Source: Lachnospiraceae bacterium
GTDB taxonomy: Bacteria > Bacillota_A > Clostridia > Lachnospirales > Lachnospiraceae
Reading direction: 5' to 3'
Assembly: GCA_017960415.1 (NCBI GenBank)
Contig: JAGCZE010000495.1
Location: forward strand, 1-11,219
Length of the DNA: 11,219 nucleotides
Part shown: piece by piece, positions 1 through 7,900 of the stretch
Layout of the letters: each line of letters opens with the position of its first letter
Numbering within the stretch: position 1 is the first letter of the stretch
Made by a program: the position numbers and the translations under genes
Notes under the pieces: model-generated
The model's input: the letters and a program-made list of their open reading frames with translations, nothing else
Databases searched by the model: none
What the model was told of the DNA's origin: nothing

Positions 1-1270
1 ATTCCTTGATTGTCTTCTTAAACAGCTTCTTTATGTCTTTATCTTTATATAATCCGTCTTTATTCTGCTTGATGCCGCTAAACTCAAGATGACATACCCC
101 GGGGGAGTTTTCAAGGTCAAGAAGCGGCTGGTTCCGCAGCTGTTCCGTTGATTGGTAGACAAGATCGACAGACCAGTACAGGTTGCCTTTTTTAGTTTCC
201 CATTTTGAAAATACAAGCTTGCTTCCTATCGGAACGGATGACTCGATAGCACCGGGCAGTTTGTATTCGTCGGCTTTAAGCGCACCGAGCACACTTACGA
301 TATTGGAATCGTGGCCGCACAGGAAAGTGAAAATACGTCCCTCAGTGCAGATCTCGGAATACATCTCTTTGATCAGCGGATTGGCGACATTTACCGAGAT
401 CATGGGCGATCCGAACAGAACCTCGCCGTAGGTTTCCTTGATCTCGGAAATATCCTGCCACTGCTCAAATGTCAGTTCTTTGCCGAATGCCGCTTTCACA
501 GGATCACTTTCTTCGTAATACTGAAGAACGAGCGCATCGCTTATCTGCGTTCCGAGGCGGAGAGGGCCTTTTACGGCAGGCTCGCTGCCAATATTGAGGA
601 CCAGTTCGTTCTCCTGCGAAAAATCATAGTCCTTATACGATCCCGACCGGTCCATGTCGATAACATCTGCCAGAAGCTCATAATTGTCGCTCAAGGCCTT
701 GATCCGGTCACCCCAAAGATTGAAGACCTCTTTTGTTGCTGCTTTTGTGTATGCCGTACCTGTAAAATTGAGTGCGGGAGTAAAGACAGGATCCATCAGA
801 TCGAAATCCATGTGATATTCGACATCGATATTTGCGGTCGGAGCAAAGCCTGCGGTAAAATATTTTGCGGTCGCTATGGTCCTTTGTTTGGAATTCGAGT
901 ATATCCGTACTTCACCTGCCTGTGGTCTGTAGTTTTCGGGTATCAGGCCCTCGGATTCCATCCATTTTCTGAAATACTGACCCATTTCGGTCTCAAGAAC
1001 TCCGCCCCTTAAAGACAGTTCGCTTGCGTTTGATGACCATTTATACCAGGTATTGGGCGTAACCTGCTCAAGGACCGAGCCTTTTGTCGACAGCGGAGCC
1101 CTGATATTGTGTCTTGACAGAACAAGAACCTGCTTCAGGGTATAGCCTTCATCTGCGAAGGAGAGTTCTGCGGCATTTGCCGTAAACGGACTGAAAAGGC
1201 AGATCAACAGAGCTGTTATAACGACCAGTACAGACATCTTTGCAGTCATATCATTTCTTCCCGTGTTCAT
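1..1270 (-). CDS. agp: Secreted histidine acid phosphatase, Agp (glucose-1-phosphatase)-like; C-terminus cut by window edge
   Basis: The reading frame is open on the minus strand from ATG at 1270-1268 to the left edge (about 423 codons, no stop reached). It starts with a signal peptide (hydrophobic stretch at residues 13-30, likely cut after ANA at 31-33), so the enzyme should be exported. The histidine-phosphatase signature is SRHNIRAPL, with nucleophile His54 and phosphate-binding Arg53 and Arg57. The proton-donor motif GHDSN is at His320-Asp321. Asn at the third position of RHN, plus GSVLEQ, MDPVF, VKGPL, LQYYE and YQSTEQLRN, match what I remember of E. coli Agp, which releases phosphate from glucose-1-phosphate and has some phytase activity. 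The visible end (IKKLFKKTIKE) aligns with the last residues of Agp, so only a few residues are missing. A GGAGGT ribosome site (1278-1283) lies 7 nt before the ATG. The likely role is phosphate or sugar scavenging outside the cell; the exact substrate is inferred. Confidence 0.9.
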   Translation of the reverse strand, partial: MNTGRNDMTAKMSVLVVITALLICLFSPFTANAAELSFADEGYTLKQVLVLSRHNIRAPLSTKGSVLEQVTPNTWYKWSSNASELSLRGGVLETEMGQYFRKWMESEGLIPENYRPQAGEVRIYSNSKQRTIATAKYFTAGFAPTANIDVEYHMDFDLMDPVFTPALNFTGTAYTKAATKEVFNLWGDRIKALSDNYELLADVIDMDRSGSYKDYDFSQENELVLNIGSEPAVKGPLRLGTQISDALVLQYYEESDPVKAAFGKELTFEQWQDISEIKETYGEVLFGSPMISVNVANPLIKEMYSEICTEGRIFTFLCGHDSNIVSVLGALKADEYKLPGAIESSVPIGSKLVFSKWETKKGNLYWSVDLVYQSTEQLRNQPLLDLENSPGVCHLEFSGIKQNKDGLYKDKDIKKLFKKTIKE

Positions 1271-1314
1271 ATGCGATACCTCCAAGAGAATTAATATTGT
1301 CAGATATTATTTTG

Positions 1315-1323
1315 ATTATAACA
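1315..1323 (-). promoter_or_regulatory. Extended -10 promoter for the agp-like gene
   Basis: Read on the minus strand, 1323-1315 is TGTTATAAT, an exact extended -10 (TG-n-TATAAT). No good -35 is visible (TGGAAT at 17 bp spacing matches 3 of 6), which is common for extended -10 promoters. Transcription would start near 1308, giving a leader of about 38 nt that contains the GGAGGT site. Confidence 0.6.
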
Positions 1324-1359
1324 GAAAAACGGCCGTAATTCCATAACATTTACCCGGGT

Positions 1360-1377
1360 GGTTACTTGACAGTAACC
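1360..1377. repeat. Perfect 7-bp inverted repeat, candidate operator
   Basis: The arms GGTTACT (1360-1366) and AGTAACC (1371-1377) are perfect complements around a 4-nt TGAC centre. The flanks ACC (1352-1354) and GGT (1378-1380) are also complementary. The dyad lies about 50-70 bp upstream of the predicted agp start and about 25 bp upstream of the first rightward -35, so it could serve either gene as a regulator site. No regulator gene is in the window. Confidence 0.4.
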
Positions 1378-1400
1378 GGTAAGCGGTGCATCGAAAAAAC

Positions 1401-1429
1401 TTGATATTTCGACCGTTTCAATGTAAAAT
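1401..1429 (+). promoter_or_regulatory. Sigma-A-type promoter P1 for the EFR1 gene
   Basis: TTGATA (1401-1406) and TAAAAT (1424-1429) are separated by 17 bp, each matching 5 of 6 consensus bases. Transcription would start near 1436, leaving a leader of about 160 nt before the ATG at 1598. Confidence 0.55.
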
Positions 1430-1454
1430 AGCGTATGTAACAGACGTATTTGGT

Positions 1455-1483
1455 TTGTATCTTTCTAGACTCGGTCATATAAT
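1455..1483 (+). promoter_or_regulatory. Sigma-A-type promoter P2 for the EFR1 gene
   Basis: TTGTAT (1455-1460) and a perfect TATAAT (1478-1483) are separated by 17 bp. It would start near 1490 with a leader of about 108 nt. It competes with, or acts in tandem with, P1 54 bp upstream; the sequence alone cannot say which is used. Confidence 0.5.
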
Positions 1484-1552
1484 TGTTCCCTTATCACTAT
1501 AAGAATTTAAAATACCTTGTTAACCAATACTTGTGCAAGATCTTTATCGAAA

Positions 1553-1567
1553 GGGGTGTGAAACCCC
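1553..1567 (+). other. Small GC hairpin in the EFR1 leader
   Basis: GGGGT (1553-1557) pairs with ACCCC (1563-1567) around a 5-nt loop, about 20 nt before the ribosome binding site at 1587-1592. It has no following T run, so it is not a terminator. It could affect mRNA stability or translation, but a chance 5-bp stem is also possible. Confidence 0.3.
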
Positions 1568-1597
1568 ACCGAATGTTTGAATGTATGGAGGTAACCT

Positions 1598-2335
1598 ATG
1601 ATCATTTATTTTTCGGGAACCGGAAATTCGCTATATGCGGCAGAATATCTGCTTGAAGAGAATGAAAGACTTGTTTCGCTGGCAGAGCTGATCAGACAAC
1701 AGAACTATACCATCGGATTGGAGAATGGCGAAAGACTCGGACTCGTATTTCCCGTGTATTTTTATACTGTTCCTTCGATCGTCAGGGAATTTCTTGAGAA
1801 AGCGGAAATAAGGAATGCCGGCTATGTGTTTGGCATAATGACCTGCGGAGGCGGTACGGCGCAGGCATCGGCGGTATTGAAAAAGATACTGGCAAAAAAG
1901 GACATTACGCTTTCATATTTCAAGGAGCTTCTGATGCCTGATAATTCAATGCTTTTTTATCAGATACCGGGTCCCGAGAAGGCCGAAGGCAGGATCAGGG
2001 ATGCTGCAAAGGTGCTGGAAGGGATCAAAAAGGATATCGGGGATAAGAAAACAACCGCAATCGGCAATAATACGCTTATCTCATCACTGATGGGGCTCGG
2101 ATACGATCTCTGCTCTGGCACAGAGAAGTTTTACGCCGGGGAAAGCTGTATCGGTTGCGGGCAGTGCGAGCGCAACTGTCCGATGCAGATCATCCGGATG
2201 CAGGACAAAAAGCCTGTCTGGACCCTCAAGAAGTGTTGTAAGTGCAGCGCCTGTATAAACAGATGCCCCGTAAAGGCGATACAGTACGGCAAGGCAACGA
2301 AGAAGAGAAACAGATATGTTAATCCTATGGTGTGA
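1598..2335 (+). CDS. EFR1-family protein: flavodoxin domain fused to a 2x[4Fe-4S] ferredoxin
   Basis: This 245-residue protein begins with the FMN-phosphate-binding loop FSGTGNS (residues 5-11) of the flavodoxin fold, followed by the strand-loop FPVYFYTVPS (51-60) and the flavin-side segment MTCGGG (81-86). The C-terminal part holds two cysteine clusters, C184-x2-C187-x2-C190-x3-C194-P and C213-x2-C216-x2-C219-x3-C223-P, which are standard ligands for two [4Fe-4S] clusters. Length and order fit the EFR1-type ferredoxins of anaerobic Firmicutes. It should be a cytosolic electron carrier passing electrons between FMN and iron-sulfur centres; its partners are unknown. The start is clear: GGAGGT at 1587-1592 sits 5 nt before the ATG. 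The next gene overlaps its last 20 bases, so the two are probably co-transcribed. Confidence 0.9.
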   Translation: MIIYFSGTGNSLYAAEYLLEENERLVSLAELIRQQNYTIGLENGERLGLVFPVYFYTVPSIVREFLEKAEIRNAGYVFGIMTCGGGTAQASAVLKKILAKKDITLSYFKELLMPDNSMLFYQIPGPEKAEGRIRDAAKVLEGIKKDIGDKKTTAIGNNTLISSLMGLGYDLCSGTEKFYAGESCIGCGQCERNCPMQIIRMQDKKPVWTLKKCCKCSACINRCPVKAIQYGKATKKRNRYVNPMV

Positions 2336-3461
2336 TGCAAGGGTAGCTGCAGCCAGAATGCAGGATCTGATCGATGAATACAATGCCAAACAGATAACCG
2401 AGTCATATCTTATCGAGAGATATGACCAGCTTAAAGATATGATGAGCAGACCGGAGTACAGTCATCCAAATGAGCTTCCTAAGATCATCAGCGATGATCC
2501 TCAGCAAAGGTATGAGGACATGAAGGTTATCAACGGTAATGTCCTTGGAAATGTGTGGAAGGGCCATCTGAAGGATGTTGAAAGCTACATTAAATATCGG
2601 CTGGACAGTGATCCGAACCTGGACAGAGGCGATCTGAGCAACGAGGAATGGCGTGAGTCATGGAGAAACGCAATAAAGTTTGAAGCTATGGAGCTTCGCG
2701 GAAAAGCTGATCTTCCGTTAGGCGTGCTGAACCCTGAGGATATTGAGAATACGATCGATCAGGATGACATGCTGCAGGAGGCAGATCCCGAAGAACTTAA
2801 GGAAAGAGAAAAGAAACTGAAGGAAATCGCCGAAAGCAGGCATCATAAGGAATTTTATGATGACATCGTTTCAGGGCTCGGTAAAACGGATAATGAACGG
2901 AGGATGGAAGTTAGCGGACAGGAAAAGGAAGCACAGCTTCTGAGCATGCCGCAGGCGATCTATGAGAATATCACCGAGCTTGGAAAGATCGATAAAGAGC
3001 TGTATATGGCTGTCGCCCGTCCCGTAGCACTCCAACTGGTAGAGATAAGGGGAGGCAAGATACCCGGTAATATGAAGCTGGAACAATTTACCGAAAAACT
3101 TGCCAGGGATAAGAGCTTCAGAGCAGTCTTAAAGCCTTTGTTTGATGAGATCCACAACGAGAAAACCGCAAATGACAAAGCTGAGAAGCTTGAATCCGCA
3201 GAGCATCTTATCGGCATGGTCAAAGACGGAACCATTCTTCACGCATTTGGACTTGAAACAAGGACGGCGAAGATGGGTAAAGCCGGTGAGGGCGTAAAGC
3301 ATGCCAAAACTCTTGCTCAGGTTAAGGAGGAAGAAAACAGGCTTAAAGCGGCCGAAGAAGCACGAAAGCAGAAAGCGGCCGGCAATGGGCCTCAAAAAAA
3401 TGCAGCCGGTAACGGGCAAAAACAGGCCGATAAGGGGAAGAAACAGCCCGAGAGGGTCTGA
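2316..3461 (+). CDS. Unrecognised charged protein with coiled-coil segments and a KxAAGNG tail
   Basis: I do not recognise this 381-residue protein. It has no signal peptide and no clear membrane segment. It is rich in Glu, Lys and Asp, with helical or coiled-coil character around residues 143-175 and 328-353. Its C-terminal tail (353-380) is low complexity and basic and contains two AAGNG units. A central part (about 55-310) looks globular. Two starts are possible: ATG 2316, overlapping the EFR1 stop by 20 bases, or ATG 2358 (residue 15), 22 bases after that stop. Neither has a strong ribosome site (AAGGG at 2339-2343 is 14 nt from the second), so translational coupling to the EFR1 gene is likely. 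The text before Met15 (DARVAAAR) reads like coding sequence, hinting that this may be the C-terminal part of a longer ancestral protein. It could also be a complete cytosolic scaffold or structural protein. Confidence 0.7.
   Translation: MLILWCDARVAAARMQDLIDEYNAKQITESYLIERYDQLKDMMSRPEYSHPNELPKIISDDPQQRYEDMKVINGNVLGNVWKGHLKDVESYIKYRLDSDPNLDRGDLSNEEWRESWRNAIKFEAMELRGKADLPLGVLNPEDIENTIDQDDMLQEADPEELKEREKKLKEIAESRHHKEFYDDIVSGLGKTDNERRMEVSGQEKEAQLLSMPQAIYENITELGKIDKELYMAVARPVALQLVEIRGGKIPGNMKLEQFTEKLARDKSFRAVLKPLFDEIHNEKTANDKAEKLESAEHLIGMVKDGTILHAFGLETRTAKMGKAGEGVKHAKTLAQVKEEENRLKAAEEARKQKAAGNGPQKNAAGNGQKQADKGKKQPERV
3375..3417 (+). repeat. Two imperfect 16-bp direct repeats encoding AAGNG
   Basis: Positions 3375-3390 and 3402-3417 match at 13 of 16 bases and encode the tandem AAGNG units in the tail of the charged protein. 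All three mismatches are transitions at third codon positions, so the peptide is conserved. Confidence 0.55.
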
Positions 3462-3482
3462 GATCAGCTCTTTATCTGATCT
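3461..3482. terminator. Weak dyad between convergent genes, possible bidirectional terminator
   Basis: AGATCAG (3461-3467) and CTGATCT (3476-3482) form a 7-bp stem with an 8-nt loop. The stem starts in the stop codon of the plus-strand gene (3459-3461), and the loop carries the stop of the minus-strand MATE gene (3472-3474). There is no T run on either side, so intrinsic termination is doubtful. Confidence 0.25.
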
Positions 3483-4839
3483 GAGGATCTGATGATTCGC
3501 CAAGATGCCGGTCCTCTCCTTTTCGCCACCACCATATGATGCATATTAACGATACAATGCCGGCCAATATTTCTGAGCTTAGACTTGTCATCCATAATCC
3601 ATCGACACCGATAAGGAGGGGCAACAGCCTGATAAAGAGCAGAGGTCCTATAAGTCCTCTTGCCAGTGCGATGACAAGAGAAGCAGTACCTTGGTTGACA
3701 CCTGTGAAATAAGAACCGGCATAGACTGTGATACCGTTCAGCAGGAAATACAGGCAGACGAGTCTGAACGCATGAACAGATATGCCGGTCAGAATTTCAT
3801 CATAACCTACAAAAAAACGCACGACGGCATCTGCCGCAAGAAGGCACAATCCGGTAATGCAAACTCCGATGGAAGCCATCAGCAGCATTCCCTTATGCCA
3901 CAGATGGTGGAGTTCTTCCTTGTTGGATTTTCCGAGATGATATCCCGCCACCGGAATGATGGTCATGCTGATGCCGTAGAATACCGCATTGAAGAACCCT
4001 GATGCATATTCACTGACAGCATAAGCCTCAACACCGGCATTGCCGAGATAGCGGATAAGCTGCAGATTAAAGATTACTGCTACGAAAGCGTAAGCGGCAG
4101 AATCGACCATTTCCGAGACGCCGTTATACATGGAGCCGATAAGAGCCTTTAAGTTTGCGGAAGGTCGTACAAAATGCAGACTATTGCTCCTTTTCATAAA
4201 GAAAACCAGAGGGATCACGGCGCTGACACACCAGGCTAAACCCGTAGCAAGGGCAGCACCGCGCATTCCCCACCGGAAGCCGGCAACGAATAACCAGTCC
4301 AGCAGTATATTTACGACTGCATTTGAGATCGTAACCGTCAGACCCAGACCGGGGCGCTCTGCTGCGATGAGCAACGGATGAAAGGCCATGGATAATACCT
4401 GGAAGGGCATAAACAGGGCAAGTATATAGCTGTAATCGAGACAATAGGGTAGAAGGTCTTCTGAGACGCCGGTCAGGCGGGCAATGGATGGCATCAGGAA
4501 AAACATGACTGCTGAAAGGACAATTCCGATAGCCCCAAGAACGATGATCAGGAAGGAGAAAAGCTGATTGGCTTTCTCTTTGTGTCCTTCACCGAGTTCT
4601 TTGGCGAGAAATGCGCTTGAACCGCTGCCGAACATGAGACCGATGCTCATGATGATCATGATCGGCGGAAAGATCAGGTTCTCTGCACCGAAGGCATCAG
4701 CACCAATGTAATTAGAGATAAAATATCCGTCTGCCACCTGGTAGGTATTATCTACGATCTGCATTCCGATGCTGGGCAGGGAAAATAAAAGAAGACGGGA
4801 GATCGTGAAATGATCCGACAGTTGGATTTTTTGCTTCAA
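3472..4839 (-). CDS. MATE-family efflux transporter
   Basis: This 455-residue protein has about 12 hydrophobic segments in two halves, the usual size and shape of MATE exporters (Na+- or H+-driven drug and metabolite efflux in the cytoplasmic membrane). Typical MATE stretches are visible: LPSIGMQIVDNTYQVADGYF (residues 20-39), FGSGSSAFLAKELGEG, and NAVVNILLDWLF in the first half. The second half begins near NGVSEMVDSAAYAF and carries YGISMTIIPVAGYHLGKSN. The start is TTG (4839-4837): the next Met is residue 25, inside the first helix, and GGTGAT (4851-4846) gives a ribosome site 6 nt upstream. It is transcribed away from the NRPS, with 104 bp between the two starts, and may export the NRPS product. 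That link is by position only, since MATE proteins also handle unrelated toxins. Confidence 0.9.
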   Translation of the reverse strand: MKQKIQLSDHFTISRLLLFSLPSIGMQIVDNTYQVADGYFISNYIGADAFGAENLIFPPIMIIMSIGLMFGSGSSAFLAKELGEGHKEKANQLFSFLIIVLGAIGIVLSAVMFFLMPSIARLTGVSEDLLPYCLDYSYILALFMPFQVLSMAFHPLLIAAERPGLGLTVTISNAVVNILLDWLFVAGFRWGMRGAALATGLAWCVSAVIPLVFFMKRSNSLHFVRPSANLKALIGSMYNGVSEMVDSAAYAFVAVIFNLQLIRYLGNAGVEAYAVSEYASGFFNAVFYGISMTIIPVAGYHLGKSNKEELHHLWHKGMLLMASIGVCITGLCLLAADAVVRFFVGYDEILTGISVHAFRLVCLYFLLNGITVYAGSYFTGVNQGTASLVIALARGLIGPLLFIRLLPLLIGVDGLWMTSLSSEILAGIVSLICIIWWWRKGEDRHLGESSDPQIR

Positions 4840-4845
4840 TTTTAT

Positions 4846-4851
4846 ATCACC
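4846..4851 (-). promoter_or_regulatory. Ribosome binding site that supports the TTG start of the MATE gene
   Basis: On the minus strand this reads GGTGAT, complementary to the 16S rRNA tail and 6 nt before the TTG at 4839-4837. It favours the TTG over the internal ATG at residue 25, which would delete the start of the first membrane helix. Confidence 0.5.
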
Positions 4852-4858
4852 GGCCTTT

Positions 4859-4876
4859 CTTCAAATGAAGTCTTCA
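4859..4876. repeat. Interleaved CTTCA/TGAAG arms, candidate operator
   Basis: The arms CTTCA (4859-4863), TGAAG (4866-4870) and CTTCA (4872-4876) give two overlapping dyads; the right one, TGAAGTCTTCA, is a perfect palindrome. They lie over the predicted transcription start and leader of the MATE gene, and just upstream of the possible NRPS -10, so a bound protein could affect both divergent genes. Confidence 0.4.
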
Positions 4877-4884
4877 GTACATTC

Positions 4885-4890
4885 ATTATA
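4885..4890 (-). promoter_or_regulatory. -10 element for the MATE gene
   Basis: On the minus strand this is a perfect TATAAT, with a weak TTCTCC -35 (4913-4908, 3 of 6) at 17 bp. Transcription would start near 4878. The overlapping plus-strand TATAAC (4889-4894) could be the -10 of the NRPS promoter, but I find no convincing plus-strand -35. Confidence 0.45.
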
Positions 4891-4930
4891 TAACATGCAA
4901 ATAAAAAGGAGAATACTTTAGGGTAAAAAA

Positions 4931-4936
4931 AAGGAG
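4931..4936 (+). promoter_or_regulatory. Ribosome binding site of the NRPS gene
   Basis: AAGGAG ends 7 nt before the ATG at 4944 and fixes the start. A second AAGGAG-like site at 4906-4911 is not followed by a useful start codon. Confidence 0.7.
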
Positions 4937-4943
4937 ATCGGAA

Positions 4944-7900
4944 ATGGCTAAAAATATAAACAATCTGAAATCTGTTCCTGAAATGATAGCACAGATCGCA
5001 AGGGAGAACCCGGATAAAACAGCTGTTATTGCCGTTGACAGGATACTTACATACAGAAATCTGGATGAACTCTCCGATAAGGCGGCTTACAGTATAATGT
5101 CGATATGTTCCGATCTTAAGGAAGGAACTCCCATAGGACTTCTTTTAGACAGAAAATCTTATGTGTTTCCTTTGGAGATAGGTCTTGTAAGGGCCGGTCT
5201 TGCCTACCTTCCCATGACGGATGAATATCCTGTTGAGAGGATCGAGTATTGTCTGAAAAATGCGGACAGCCCGGTTTTGATCACAACAAGGGATATTTTG
5301 GACCAAAAGCAGGGGATAGACAAAGGAAGTTTCAGAATCTTATTTGCGGAAGATATCCTGTCATACGAAGGAGATCCTGTGGATCTTCCCGGGATCGGCA
5401 TGGACAGGCTCTCTCACATTTTTTATACCTCAGGCTCCACAGGGGTTCCCAAGGGGGTAAAGAATACTGTCAGAGCCGATGCGGAGACCGTGACCGTTAC
5501 AGATGACAAAGTGGCGTTGTATGAATATTTTACAACACCGGTCTGCCTTGCAGTCACGCAGATCTCTTTCATAGCATCCATGTATGATTACGGGGTGTTA
5601 TGTAACGGCGGCTCGATAGTATTTGCTGGGGAAAAGCTGTTCAGGGATATGTCGGCCCTTGCGGATACGATGCTTGAGTACGAAGTTCAGGGCCTTTTTG
5701 CTACGCCGTCATTTATAAAAAACCTTCTTTCGATAAAGGCTGCAAAACCGGCTTTTGCAATACTGGACGTGGTAATTTCAGTGGGAGAAAAGCTTGATCC
5801 GGTTATCCTTGATCCTTTGTTCAACCTTAATCCCGGGCTTCATGTTATTAATGCCTACGGACTTACGGAAACCAACTCAGGTATCGCTGGCAGACTGATA
5901 ACCGCTGAAGACCGGAGCGACAGTATAGGCTGTTTCAGTCCCATTGTGGAAGCTGTTGTACTTAAAGAAAACGGGGAGCCGGCTTCAAGTGATGAGAACG
6001 GAGAACTCCTTATAAGCGGCAACGTCGTTACAATGGGATATCAGAAGCTTGAAGAACGTAACAGATCATCATTTGTCGATATCAATGGGAAAAGATATTT
6101 CAGAACCGGAGATGTGGTCAACAGGGACAGGACCGGGGAATACCGTATTGTAGGCAGAAACGATGATATGGTCAAGTATCACGGCCAGAGAGTAGAGCTG
6201 GGTGAGATCGAAACCCTTATAAGACAGTTTGACGGCATAAGGGATTGCAAAGTTATCCTGAGAAACAACGGGAAGGAAGACTTCCTTGCGGCTTTTTATA
6301 CCGCTGACTGTGATATAAAAAACAGGGAAGCAGCATCATTTCTTAAGGAAAAACTGCCTGCTTATATGGTACCCGGTGTTTTTGTAAGGCTTGATGAAAT
6401 GCCCCTGAACCGGAACGGGAAGCTGGACCGTATAAAGCTGATGGAGATGGAGCTTGCTTTTGAAGGCGCGGATTACGAGGAGCCTGATACCGAGCTTGAA
6501 AAGACTGTATGTGAGGCTTTTGCGCAGGTACTGGGGAGCGAACGCTTCAGTGTCACAGGGGATTTCTTTGACTATGGCGGGACCTCACTGTCGGTATCAA
6601 GCCTGATATCCGTTCTGGGTGATGAAGGATACACGGTGTCCTATGGAGATGTATTTTCAAATCCTACGCCCAGAATGCTTTCAGGATTTATTGAAAATAA
6701 AGATAATGCCACAGATATACCGCCACTGGACCGGGATGAGTATCCCCTCACCAAGACCCAGCTTGGTATTTACCTTGAGGGGATCACCGGCGGAAGCAAA
6801 GAGACCTATACGGTTCAGTATATGATGGAGGCTGATCCGGACGTTGATGAGAATATGCTGATCGCTGCGGTCAATACTTTGTTTGAAGCCCACCCGGCAT
6901 TAAAATATCACATAAGGTGCAGAGAAAATGAACTTCCTTACATGACTTTGGTTCCTGATGCCGTGACAGAGGTGCCGGTTTTTGAAGGAGAGAAGGACAA
7001 GAGGATAGAGTTCATCAGCAGTTATATGCCGGTTGTTAAGGTGCTGGACAACCTTCTGTTTAACTTTGCCGTATATAAAACAAAAGAGTGCTGCTATCTG
7101 ATACTTAAGAGTCACCTTATTGCCACTGACGCAACTTCATTAAGCCTTATCATATCAGATCTTAACAGAACTCTCGGAGGTATCGGCCTGTTAAGGGAAG
7201 ACTGTACGATCCAGCAGGCGGGCATGTATGAGCAGCGGCTTATTGAAAATGGGGCACACGAAAGAGCAAGGGAGTATTATGCAAATCTGTTTTCAAAAAT
7301 GGACAGCATGGATGCTCTTACGGGTGACCTTAACAATCCGTTGACGCCCGGTATCAGCACAAACTACAGATATGAACCCGGAACGCTTAAGGTTGAAACC
7401 GTCAAAGAGTTTTGTGATAAAAACAGGTTTTCCGAGAGTGCCTTTTTCATGGGTGCTATGGCGCTGCTTCTCAGTAAATATTTATACACGGATCATGTAT
7501 CCTTCTCAACTGTATATAACGGAAGATCCCTGAAGGAGATGGAGAATACCATAGGAACTCTTATAAAGAGAATTCCTGTTTACGGGGATGTATCAGGGAA
7601 TATTGACGTTAAAGCCTTTCTTTCGGGAATAGGAAAACAGATCTTTGCCAATATGAGTAATGACATTTACTCTTTTGACGAGGTTTTGAAAACATGTCCT
7701 GTAAATGAGGATGTAGAGCTTATTTTCCAGGGCGATATGTTCACCGATAATATGGGGATGGCTGCAGGTAAACAGAAGCTAAGGAGCGATTCCTATTTTA
7801 TGGAGCACTATCATACGGGAATGGTCACAGGCTGCATGTCGATTCAGCTCTTTGCGACAAACGGCTTCTATAATATGACCATAGAGTACAGAAACGAGCG

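Larger units (their letters stand above)
1271..1597. other. Divergent intergenic region between agp-like gene and EFR1 gene
   Basis: This 327-bp stretch has no credible gene. It is AT-rich and holds the promoter for the leftward phosphatase, two candidate promoters for the rightward gene, an 18-bp dyad at 1360-1377, small palindromes (GTTAAC at 1519-1524, CTTGTGCAAG at 1530-1539) and a hairpin at 1553-1567. I do not recognise a known riboswitch class in the leader. Confidence 0.6.

Noticed and set aside
311..1012. Plus-strand open frame of 233 codons
   Set aside because: It lies fully antisense to the agp-like gene, whose motifs are clear, and its translation has no recognisable domain or ribosome site.
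1366..1396. TTGACA at 1366-1371 as a perfect -35 box
   Set aside because: No -10-like sequence follows at 16-19 bp; the TTGACA is better explained as the centre of the 18-bp dyad.
2084..2406. Two minus-strand open frames across the EFR1/charged-protein junction
   Set aside because: They are antisense to cysteine motifs and coding sequence of real genes, and both lack ribosome sites.
4130..4444. Open frames inside the MATE gene on both strands
   Set aside because: They shadow the well-supported transporter frame.
7101..7145. Alignment of C1 with His724 as the second His of HHxxxDG
   Set aside because: That would shift Asp by one residue; aligning His724 as the first His keeps Asp729 and the TSL in register, so the second His is the one lost.
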